Origin: Capitulum mitella
Lineage: Eukaryota; Arthropoda; Thecostraca; Pollicipedomorpha; Pollicipedidae
Assembly (NCBI GenBank): GCA_030062745.1
Contig: CP099854.1
Coordinates: 13,712,153 to 13,776,152 of the forward strand
Length of the DNA stretch: 64,000 nt
Reading direction: 5' to 3'
Under the pieces are notes generated by a model. It was not told the origin of the DNA. It ran no database searches and worked only from the letters and a program-made list of their open reading frames with translations. The translations under genes and the position numbers were made by a program. Position 1 is the first letter of the stretch; each line of letters begins with the position of its first letter. Shown piece by piece: positions 62,374 through 64,000 of this stretch.

Positions 62374-62992
62374 ACGATACGACTTAGCATATATAACATT
62401 CCTTGTTGTATTCTGCATTCACGAAAGGCATTTATCAATCTATTCCGGTATTTTGCGGTTCACACACTGCAAGTTTAAAAGTCAAGTACCATGGTACTGT
62501 TCTGCAATTTCTTAAAAGAAAAGAACACGGAAGAAAAAAGGCTGAAGGACAAAAGCAATTTCCAGAATGGTTAACAAGACATACACGTACTGCCAGTCCG
62601 GGACCGTCGCACAGCGTTACTTTTTCTGGTTGTTGGGGCATGACACATCGGCATATAGTTTCGTTGGTAATGGGACTTCAAACAAAACACAGAAGAGCAC
62701 TCTCCAAGCCTTTATTTCTGCACTAAGGTCACGTCTACGATCAATGGACGTCACATGGAAAGTACCGACGTAAAACCATCCCAGTGCTGTCCTTGCTATC
62801 GTCGCCCGACACACCCTCCGCCTCGCCGGCAGTTTGGTGTCCTCACCGTTTGGGCGTCCTCATCAGTCGGTCAACGTCGCCGTCAGCGCCGTCCTCTTCA
62901 TCGTCGTCCTCCAGCTCCTCCAGAGTCCTCTTCAGTCCTCGGCTGGCCAGCGAGCCGGCCGTCTCGACCAATCGGCCGACGGCGGCGCCCAT
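33609..62992 (-). CDS. gcl: germ cell-less (GCL) BTB/BACK protein, ten coding exons
   Basis: Join of ten exons (minus strand, 5' to 3'): 62992-62847, 60884-60761, 46958-46862, 46208-46057, 44846-44716, 41197-41025, 40546-40402, 39212-39032, 34552-34452, 33801-33609. They sum to 1443 nt, encode 480 residues plus stop, and all intron phases match (2,0,1,0,2,1,2,0,2). Every intron is GT-AG. Seen in order: N-terminal MGAAVG, a fit to the N-myristoylation pattern; an acidic stretch (residues 25-37); a basic cluster PKRRKL (about 47-52); a BTB domain (about 66-170, with SDVTLHALG and SPYFKSMF); a BACK-like region (about 174-275); and a C-terminal GCL domain with RCGR and WRWTGFNFG. Known of the family: GCL sits at the nuclear envelope or membrane, recruits CUL3, and in Drosophila promotes germ-cell fate by degrading Torso. 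The protein is somewhat shorter than fly GCL (569 residues), mainly at the C-terminus. Orthology is secure; germline function here is inferred. Confidence 0.95.
33802..34065 (-). repeat. 28-bp minisatellite in gcl intron 9, flanked by acceptor copies
   Basis: About 6-7 copies of a 28-base unit (core CAGATCAGCCCGGTCTGTAC). The end next to exon 10 carries the acceptor in the form CCCTGCCGGTGACGCAGCAC, and the far end of the array carries a second copy, CCCTGCCGGCCACACAGCAC. Confidence 0.85.
34452..34552 (-). CDS. gcl: gcl exon 9
   Basis: Encodes [18 protein letters not shown] and [10 protein letters not shown]. The fly protein has IMDSRRLNIRRHHRHE at this point and human has TNRYIIFKRNTL. Acceptor GTCTCCAG|G in phase 0; donor CCG|GTCAGT in phase 2, which combines with the first base of exon 10 to give Arg. 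The acceptor and the first codons recur upstream as units of a degenerate tandem repeat. Confidence 0.88.
34541..34870 (-). repeat. degenerate tandem repeat of the gcl exon 9 acceptor region
   Basis: Roughly 7-8 diverged units built on GTGAACCATCACCTGG (plus strand), spaced about 30-45 bases. The minus-strand reading of the unit, CCAG|GTGATGGTTCAC, equals the authentic exon 9 acceptor and its first four codons. Confidence 0.8.
35330..37330 (+). repeat. 2-kb degenerate CCCCTGAGAC..CCAGAGGG array in gcl intron 8
   Basis: A long field of heavily diverged units of about 25-40 bases built on CCCTGAGACxGCCAxAGGGxC. Individual copies differ strongly in sequence and spacing, as in an old minisatellite. 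The few open frames follow the repeat and show no domain. Confidence 0.6.
35619..35684. repeat. imperfect 26-bp hairpin
   Basis: Left arm 35619-35644 (CCTGTAAAGATGCTCCTGCC then GACCTG), 14-base loop, and right arm 35659-35684. The arms match except for three or four bases in the centre. Confidence 0.85.
37380..37425 (+). repeat. (CTAAA)n microsatellite
   Basis: Seven or so near-perfect ACTAA/CTAAA pentamers. It borders the degenerate array on one side and a stretch ending in the dispersed-repeat motif AAAATCCTGGATCCGCCCTT on the other. Confidence 0.8.
37440..37800 (+). repeat. dispersed-repeat-like segment ending AAAATCCTGGATCCGCCC
   Basis: A poly-pyrimidine stretch (CCTCCACCCCCTCCCCCGCC) followed by AAAATCCTGGATCCGCCCTT at about 37725. 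Related tails occur at 23041-23095 (AAAATCCTGACTACGCCCCT) and 14595-14615, which suggests remnants of one non-autonomous element. The family is not identified. Confidence 0.4.
38266..38360. other. stacked homopolymer block in gcl intron 8
   Basis: Successive runs of T, G, A, G, A, G, C, A and C, each about 6-14 bases, without intervening sequence. Unlike anything else in the window; either a natural hotspot or a consensus error. Confidence 0.8.
39032..39212 (-). CDS. gcl: gcl exon 8 (RCGR / WRWTGFNFG signature)
   Basis: Encodes [14 protein letters not shown], then [10 protein letters not shown] and [12 protein letters not shown], the most conserved block of the GCL C-terminal domain (fly: MRCGRML...[13 protein letters not shown]). 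Acceptor TCGCCAG|C in phase 2. The donor CTG|GTACCG (phase 0) is the weakest of the gene, but joining here to exon 9 reproduces the family sequence exactly in length. Confidence 0.93.
39235..39790 (+). repeat. higher-order CACGTCAGAC repeat in gcl intron 7
   Basis: Subunits of about 10-20 bases built on CCACGTCAGACACCAGATC are arranged in a higher-order period of about 113 bases (blocks starting near 39446, 39555 and 39670). The array begins about 25 bases upstream of the exon 8 acceptor. Open frames across it arise from the repeat and are not coding. Confidence 0.85.
40402..40546 (-). CDS. gcl: gcl exon 7
   Basis: Encodes [40 protein letters not shown] and VPQSWTA. Family pattern: FLxTxxGxxFxxVFRxLRxxxL...DNIIPxxW. 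Acceptor CGCTCAG|C in phase 1; donor AGG|GTGAGA in phase 2. Introns on both sides preserve the frame to exons 6 and 8. Confidence 0.93.
41025..41197 (-). CDS. gcl: gcl exon 6 (BACK region)
   Basis: Encodes [38 protein letters not shown] and KFFQQRA. The fly protein has LTASPDLYVMQTEFSLYTLL and RTWMFLRLHPDY, so this exon is the clearest sign of arthropod ancestry. Acceptor GCCGCCAG|T in phase 2; donor CAG|GTGTGT in phase 1. The acceptor sits at the edge of a minisatellite of about 79 bp per unit whose units each repeat it. Confidence 0.93.
41180..41835 (-). repeat. about 79-bp minisatellite carrying the gcl exon 6 acceptor site
   Basis: About 8 copies at a spacing of 78-80 bases; plus-strand landmark GACGGCAGACGAACAGTC at about 41201, 41281, 41360, 41439, 41518, 41597, 41676 and 41755. 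On the gcl strand each unit contains GTCTGCCGTCAG|TCCGT, nearly identical to the real acceptor GTCTGCCGCCAG|TCCGT of exon 6. Confidence 0.9.
42133..42294 (-). CDS. short unrecognised ORF, 53 codons, in gcl intron 5
   Basis: ATG at 42294, stop TAA at 42133. The product reads [20 protein letters not shown], then [20 protein letters not shown] and FREVGRGG. The frame stays open upstream for about 15 more codons ([12 protein letters not shown]). Charge pattern and an amphipathic helix ([18 protein letters not shown]) look protein-like, but I do not recognise a family. It may be a transposon-derived fragment, a cryptic exon on the gcl strand, or chance. Confidence 0.25.
   Translation of the reverse strand: MYEETRIEPSKKPVGNRIGDRLEEMDICILREMLQHVQNIFREVGRGGIEAEI
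42590..42830 (-). pseudogene. Tc1/mariner-like transposase fragment in gcl intron 5
   Basis: Minus-strand reading contains [20 protein letters not shown], then [20 protein letters not shown] and [11 protein letters not shown]. It resembles the segment around the second catalytic Asp of DDE transposases (xxFxQDxAPxHxxxxxxxFLxxxGVPVLxWP). The expected downstream WPxxSPDLNPIE block is missing, and a pentanucleotide run (AATAC) follows instead. Upstream DNA to about 43.5 kb may hold more of the element in broken frames but I could not align it. Assignment is from pattern recognition only. Confidence 0.42.
43990..44735 (-). repeat. 33-bp minisatellite carrying the gcl exon 5 donor site
   Basis: About 21-22 copies of a 33-base unit, plus-strand core CTGAGCTGACACAGTACAGC followed by TGACGGGTCCCAC. 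On the gcl strand each unit contains CAGCTCAG|GTGGGA. The first unit is the end of exon 5 itself. Units are highly similar, with a few substitutions and one irregular stretch near 44610-44650. Confidence 0.9.
44716..44846 (-). CDS. gcl: gcl exon 5 (start of BACK region)
   Basis: Encodes [20 protein letters not shown], then [20 protein letters not shown] and RQL. Human GCL has TVCGYYTSAGTYGLDSVKKK, then CLEWLLNNLMTHQN, at this point. Acceptor CTGCAG|A in phase 0; donor CTCAG|GTGGGA in phase 2. The donor is the first unit of a 33-bp minisatellite, so about 21 further copies of the same donor follow downstream in the intron. Confidence 0.93.
45174..45219 (+). repeat. (TA)n microsatellite in gcl intron 4
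   Basis: Uninterrupted alternating AT, followed by TATG repeats to about 45235. Confidence 0.98.
45264..45737. repeat. large inverted repeat in gcl intron 4
   Basis: Arms of about 170-180 bases: left 45264-45440 and right about 45555-45737. Matching landmarks are GGCGCTGCAGTCTCC against GGAGACTGCAACGCC, CAGCTAGCACCAGGCACG against CGTGCCTGGTGCTAGCTGCT, and GGAGTATTATTTG against CAACTAATACTCC. The spacer contains an additional short inverted match of the GCGCGGTCTTG/CAAGACCGCGC type. Arms are clearly diverged, so not a recent artefact. Probably a foldback or MITE-like element. Confidence 0.75.
46057..46208 (-). CDS. gcl: gcl exon 4 (end of BTB domain)
   Basis: Encodes [14 protein letters not shown] then [20 protein letters not shown] and VMRSCINVQ, the classical BTB closing helices (family: GSLYxDxV...LAAAxxLQLDGLIxQCxExM). 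Acceptor CGCCAG|GG in phase 1; donor CAG|GTGAAG in phase 0. The acceptor and first exon codons are present again 54 nt upstream, and a third, more decayed copy lies near 46.5 kb, so the exact acceptor choice deserves an RNA check. The proximal site gives the best family fit. Confidence 0.93.
46209..46560 (-). repeat. partial duplications of gcl exon 4 start in intron 3
   Basis: The segment GGAGACGGCGCTGGGCTCG with an acceptor-like CAG appears at the authentic exon start (46208), again at about 46262, and in a more decayed form near 46480-46545 (GAGACGGCGCTGGGCTTGCT, followed by TAC and an in-frame stop). The first duplicate keeps the exon reading frame. Confidence 0.8.
46862..46958 (-). CDS. 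gcl: gcl exon 3 (BTB core)
   Basis: Encodes 32 residues beginning [15 protein letters not shown] and ending IVDPNITMA plus one base. Fly and human GCL have SPYF/SGYF..MFxGxWxE followed by DxNI at this point. Acceptor GCCGCCAG|A in phase 0; donor CAG|GTGGGC in phase 1. The small size and position suit the BTB dimer-interface segment. Confidence 0.93.
47395..47680 (+). repeat. dispersed repeat family A, copy 2 (gcl intron 2)
   Basis: Counterpart of 19445-19735: GTGTCGGAGTATAATTTTTG, ACAAAATTTTGCAAA, CTTGGTGAAAGTCAG and GCACATATTTTCTGGTGTTC. Roughly 70-75 percent alike by eye. Confidence 0.7.
48097..48145 (+). repeat. (TA)n microsatellite
   Basis: Uninterrupted alternating TA over about 49 bases, about 760 bases upstream of the Ly6 start codon. 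Confidence 0.98.
48395..48515 (+). repeat. short tandem repeat upstream of the Ly6 gene
   Basis: Five diverged units of about 23-27 bases built on CACCCGGTCTTCCGAAACTC, ending about 395 bases before the Ly6 start codon. Confidence 0.65.
48629..48637 (+). promoter_or_regulatory. TATA-like element of the Ly6 gene
   Basis: GATAAAAAT lies about 280 bases upstream of the Ly6 start codon inside a CpG-rich stretch. If used, transcription would begin near 48660 with a 5' leader of about 250 bases. Position and composition only; weak evidence. Confidence 0.3.
48910..49311 (+). CDS. Ly6/uPAR-type three-finger GPI-anchored protein, nested in gcl intron 2
   Basis: Single exon, 133 residues. ATG at 48910 is the first in-frame ATG and has the context GCCGCCACAATG. 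Residues 1-19 form a signal peptide ([19 protein letters not shown]). The mature part starts LQCYAC and has ten cysteines at 22, 25, 50, 66, 73, 89, 97, 102, 104 and 109. The last is followed by Asn110, the C-terminal CN of the LU domain, in the form CYCTGELCN seen in insect Ly6 proteins of the Boudin/Quiver/Crooked type. Residues 118-131 are a hydrophobic tail after small residues, so a GPI anchor around 110-115 is likely. Such proteins act at the cell surface or in the secretory pathway, in channel trafficking, septate junctions or barrier assembly; which role applies here cannot be told. Transcribed opposite to gcl. A lack of introns is unusual for Ly6 genes and could mean an old retrocopy. 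Confidence 0.9.
   Translation: MRLLLLLTAVLAWCGSAAALQCYACHSSKPIPGVKLDTDITRRLASFPPCTVLQKEGVADKFKQRCGPRDKSCVKIVDPADSTNELRSCLPLSRDECKGSACYCTGELCNAAPAGWPSAAALAAALVALLLGR
49485..49640 (+). repeat. degenerate TGACGTCA-rich repeat in the Ly6 3' UTR
   Basis: A run of loosely repeated units of about 20-25 bases of the type GTGACGTCA..CCAGC. Several units contain the palindrome TGACGTCA or near matches (about 49499, 49603 and 49621). TGACGTCA is the CREB/ATF full site, but the repeated structure may simply come from slippage. It lies within the predicted Ly6 transcript. Confidence 0.5.
49845..49850 (+). terminator. AATAAA polyadenylation signal of the Ly6 gene
   Basis: Canonical AATAAA 534 bases after the Ly6 stop codon, the first one on this strand downstream of the gene. 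It implies a 3' UTR of about 550 bases and a cleavage site near 49865-49880. Confidence 0.6.
49880..52520. other. gcl intron 2, no recognised element
   Basis: Includes a G-run of about 18 near 50507-50526. A 191-codon frame on the minus strand (52389-51814) has no recognised domain, no repeats and a composition close to the surrounding DNA, so I do not call it a gene. Confidence 0.45.
52600..53060 (+). repeat. 26-bp minisatellite in gcl intron 2
   Basis: About 17 copies of CATACCGGGGATCCCTCTCC followed by TGTCCG, with very low divergence and one- or two-base indels. Long open frames on the minus strand through this block are repeat artefacts. Confidence 0.92.
53440..53660 (+). repeat. CTGGACCGGACCGGAC-type tandem repeat
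   Basis: Two large units of about 115 bases (near 53500 and 53586) containing internal CCGGA pentamers and ACTGTACTGGGCTGGA. It continues as looser AGACTGGAC repeats on both sides. Confidence 0.7.
53820..56170. other. gcl intron 2, no recognised element
   Basis: Unique-looking sequence of moderate GC with no exon-like frame and no strong repeat. Confidence 0.45.
56177..56298. repeat. compound hairpin: two GATGCCATCGTA palindromes inside a longer inverted repeat
   Basis: GATGCCATCGTA and its complement alternate four times (56216-56227, 56231-56242, 56248-56259, 56263-56274). Outer arms CTGGTCTGCGCAAA (56177-56190) and TTTGCAGACCAG (56287-56298) also pair. It lies in gcl intron 2. Confidence 0.88.
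57085..57690 (+). repeat. 21-bp minisatellite in gcl intron 2
   Basis: About 20 good copies and several decayed ones of GTCCAGCTACCACAGCCGGG plus one base. Because 21 is a multiple of three and no stop arises, several frames on both strands stay open (for example SSYHSRG repeats). These are not evidence of a protein. Confidence 0.92.
57700..59970. other. gcl intron 2, no recognised element
   Basis: Unique-looking sequence. The only features are a G-run near 58887 and a small GGATGGGATG repeat at about 59580-59615. Confidence 0.45.
59978..60250 (+). repeat. TA-rich foldback cluster in gcl intron 2
   Basis: Three long (TA)n blocks (about 60029-60050, 60109-60172, 60207-60250) are separated by related segments. 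The outer arms 59978-60015 and 60171-60208 are inverted copies (AAAGTTTTGGAGAGATTTTG against CAAAATCTCTCCAAAACTTT, about 36 of 38 bases). A middle copy of the same segment lies at 60051-60085. This looks like a nested TA-flanked miniature element. Confidence 0.8.
60568..60612 (+). repeat. (TA)n microsatellite
   Basis: Alternating TA, ending ACATATCTATATATATAT. It lies about 150 bases downstream of gcl exon 2 on the gcl strand. Confidence 0.95.
60761..60884 (-). CDS. gcl: gcl exon 2 (basic motif and start of BTB domain)
   Basis: The acceptor CCCGCAG|A completes an Arg codon with exon 1. The exon encodes RRKL, then [11 protein letters not shown] (family: TxxYIYxxLF), then [20 protein letters not shown], the first strand and helix of the BTB fold (family: SDVxxxALGxxWxLHKxYL). 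It ends CAG|GTCAGC in phase 0. With exon 1 the junction reads TPKRRKL, a plausible nuclear localisation signal. The next coding exon lies 13.8 kb away. Confidence 0.93.
61797..61965 (+). repeat. 72-bp tandem repeat in gcl intron 1
   Basis: Two full copies and a third partial copy, starting at 61797, 61869 and 61941, each beginning ATAAGCGCCGCCGTCCGCTC. The frame stays open through the repeat because 72 is divisible by three; no family is recognised. Confidence 0.75.
62246..62372 (+). repeat. double (TA)n microsatellite in gcl intron 1
   Basis: Two TA blocks (about 62247-62268 and 62313-62370) separated by GTGCGTGTGTAAG and TAAGTGGTATTG. Confidence 0.95.
62847..62992 (-). CDS. gcl: gcl exon 1 (start codon, myristoylation signal, acidic region)
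   Basis: ATG at 62992-62990 opens residues 1-48 plus two bases of codon 49. The N-terminus [10 protein letters not shown] has Gly2 and Gly6, as in the fly protein's MGxxVG start, which suits N-myristoylation. It is followed by an acidic tract ([16 protein letters not shown]) and RLMRTPK, the equivalent of the LLNTPRRKK segment of vertebrate GCL. The exon ends in a strong donor, CG|GTGAGG, in phase 2. Reading on past the donor gives an immediate in-frame TGA, which supports splicing here. Nothing upstream extends the frame convincingly. Confidence 0.88.
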
Positions 62993-63210
62993 TGTCTGCT
63001 GCTGTTGGCAGGGTCAGCAGGGTCAGCTCACGGCGGACGAGGTCAACTGCAGCTCGCCGTGGTCACCGGTTCAAGGTTTTAACTAGCGTCACTAACGCCA
63101 AATGAGTCGCATTAACCCAGATGATGTTGACTGGGATCAACTAACGTCAAATGGGGTCTGCAAAATCAACCAATATTAACACAATCTGGGGTCTGCGTAT
63201 TGTCGTCCAG
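62993..63210 (-). promoter_or_regulatory. gcl: upstream region of gcl (5' UTR and promoter presumed)
   Basis: Immediately upstream of the gcl start codon. GC-rich with CpGs for about 120 bases, then changing to AT-rich sequence with two ACTAACG(C/T)CAAATG repeats (about 63090 and 63139). No TATA box could be fixed. Assigned by position only. Confidence 0.4.
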
Positions 63211-64000
63211 TGCATAAAATAACAACTGTGTGACATCTGAGAAGCAGAATAAGCAGGTTCCAGGCCAATCCTTTCCATACATTACCATAAATGTGATGTC
63301 ATTAACATGATCACTGATGTTGCACTGGGATACTGAAAGTCCCTTCAGATATTATAGATGCCACTAGCCAGTAGTATGCCAGTTGCCTGTGAATGTCAAC
63401 ATATGAACAAGGCCACCCAGACCATTGTATCACACCATGATCATTCCATGCTATTATTTCATTCTGACCATATTTTCACCATGGAACTCAGTCTTCTAAA
63501 TCATGATGCTTTTCACAGTGGCAACATTAATTGATGTTGTGGGTGGTATGAATTGTTAGAAGGCAATGACCAATGTGTAATGTAGAAAAGATTTTGTGTA
63601 CCTGCAACCTGACTACAAACCGAAGTGCATTTTGTTGAGGTTTAGTTGACAGTGCTGATTGCCGGAGCATACTTTAGTGTACAATTATTCCATTTGTCAT
63701 AGTTTGGTGTACAATTACTCTATTTGTCATACACACACTTTGAATGTGCAACAGCACATGTCACAGGGATATACAGCAAAAAAAAAAAAAAAGCACTGAT
63801 GCTTGACAAAAGTGCTCATGACCACCAGGCATTAGTGATGACCAGATAGTTCCAAAATTTTTGTAGGAATCTGAATAAAATTTTGAAACAGCTACATCCA
63901 GTCCTTGCCATAGGCCTTATCTTGAGACCTGTGAAGTGGGGTCCTTCGGTCCCTCCCCCCACTGCTTAGGACCTCCAGCTGTCGCAATGGCGCATAATCC
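63206..64000. other. CpG-depleted AT-rich block at the right edge
   Basis: No CpG dinucleotide from about 63206 to 63619 and very few afterwards, in contrast to the CpG-rich rest. Contains a tandem pair of GTGTACAATTA.TC.ATTTGT near 63678 and 63709, and an A run at 63777-63791. No gene recognised. Confidence 0.6.

Overview
This is eukaryotic nuclear DNA, almost certainly from an arthropod and more tentatively a crustacean. A barnacle is only a guess from the CpG-rich composition, the poly-G runs and the TA arrays. The arthropod call rests on three things: a split gene whose protein is closest, from my memory of the family, to insect-type Germ cell-less; a Ly6 protein ending in the CYC...CN pattern; and a decayed Jockey/I-type retrotransposon tail with an arthropod-style CAACAAC 3' end. 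There are no bacterial features, operons, rRNA genes or CRISPR arrays.

The main content is one complete ten-exon gene on the minus strand, germ cell-less (gcl, a BTB/BACK substrate adaptor for CUL3), running from the start codon at 62992 down to the stop at 33609 (29.4 kb). The ten coding exons total 1443 nt, all splice phases agree, and they encode 480 residues. Intron 2 (13.8 kb) holds, on the opposite strand, an intact single-exon gene for a GPI-anchored Ly6/three-finger protein (48910-49311) with its own CpG-rich promoter region and AATAAA signal.

The left half (1-33.6 kb) has no gene I can support. It contains CpG-rich islets (one with a perfect NRF-1/EWG palindrome), minisatellites, simple repeats, a 3' RNase H fragment of a non-LTR retrotransposon (12.2-13.1 kb), and a head-to-head pair of decayed copies of a multicopy arthropod ORF (31.2-31.8 kb). 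The gcl introns also carry a Tc1/mariner-like transposase fragment, several inverted repeats, long TA tracts and many minisatellites.

The most unusual observation is the relation between minisatellites and gcl splice sites. Several arrays are built from units that contain a copy of the neighbouring authentic splice site: the exon 5 donor (33-bp unit, about 21 copies), the exon 6 acceptor (about 79-bp unit, about 8 copies), the exon 9 acceptor, the exon 4 acceptor (with exon sequence) and the exon 10 acceptor. Intron 5 therefore begins with an array of decoy donors and ends with an array of decoy acceptors. The right end (after about 63.2 kb) switches abruptly to CpG-depleted, AT-richer DNA immediately upstream of gcl.

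All family assignments are from recognition of motifs, not from database searches.
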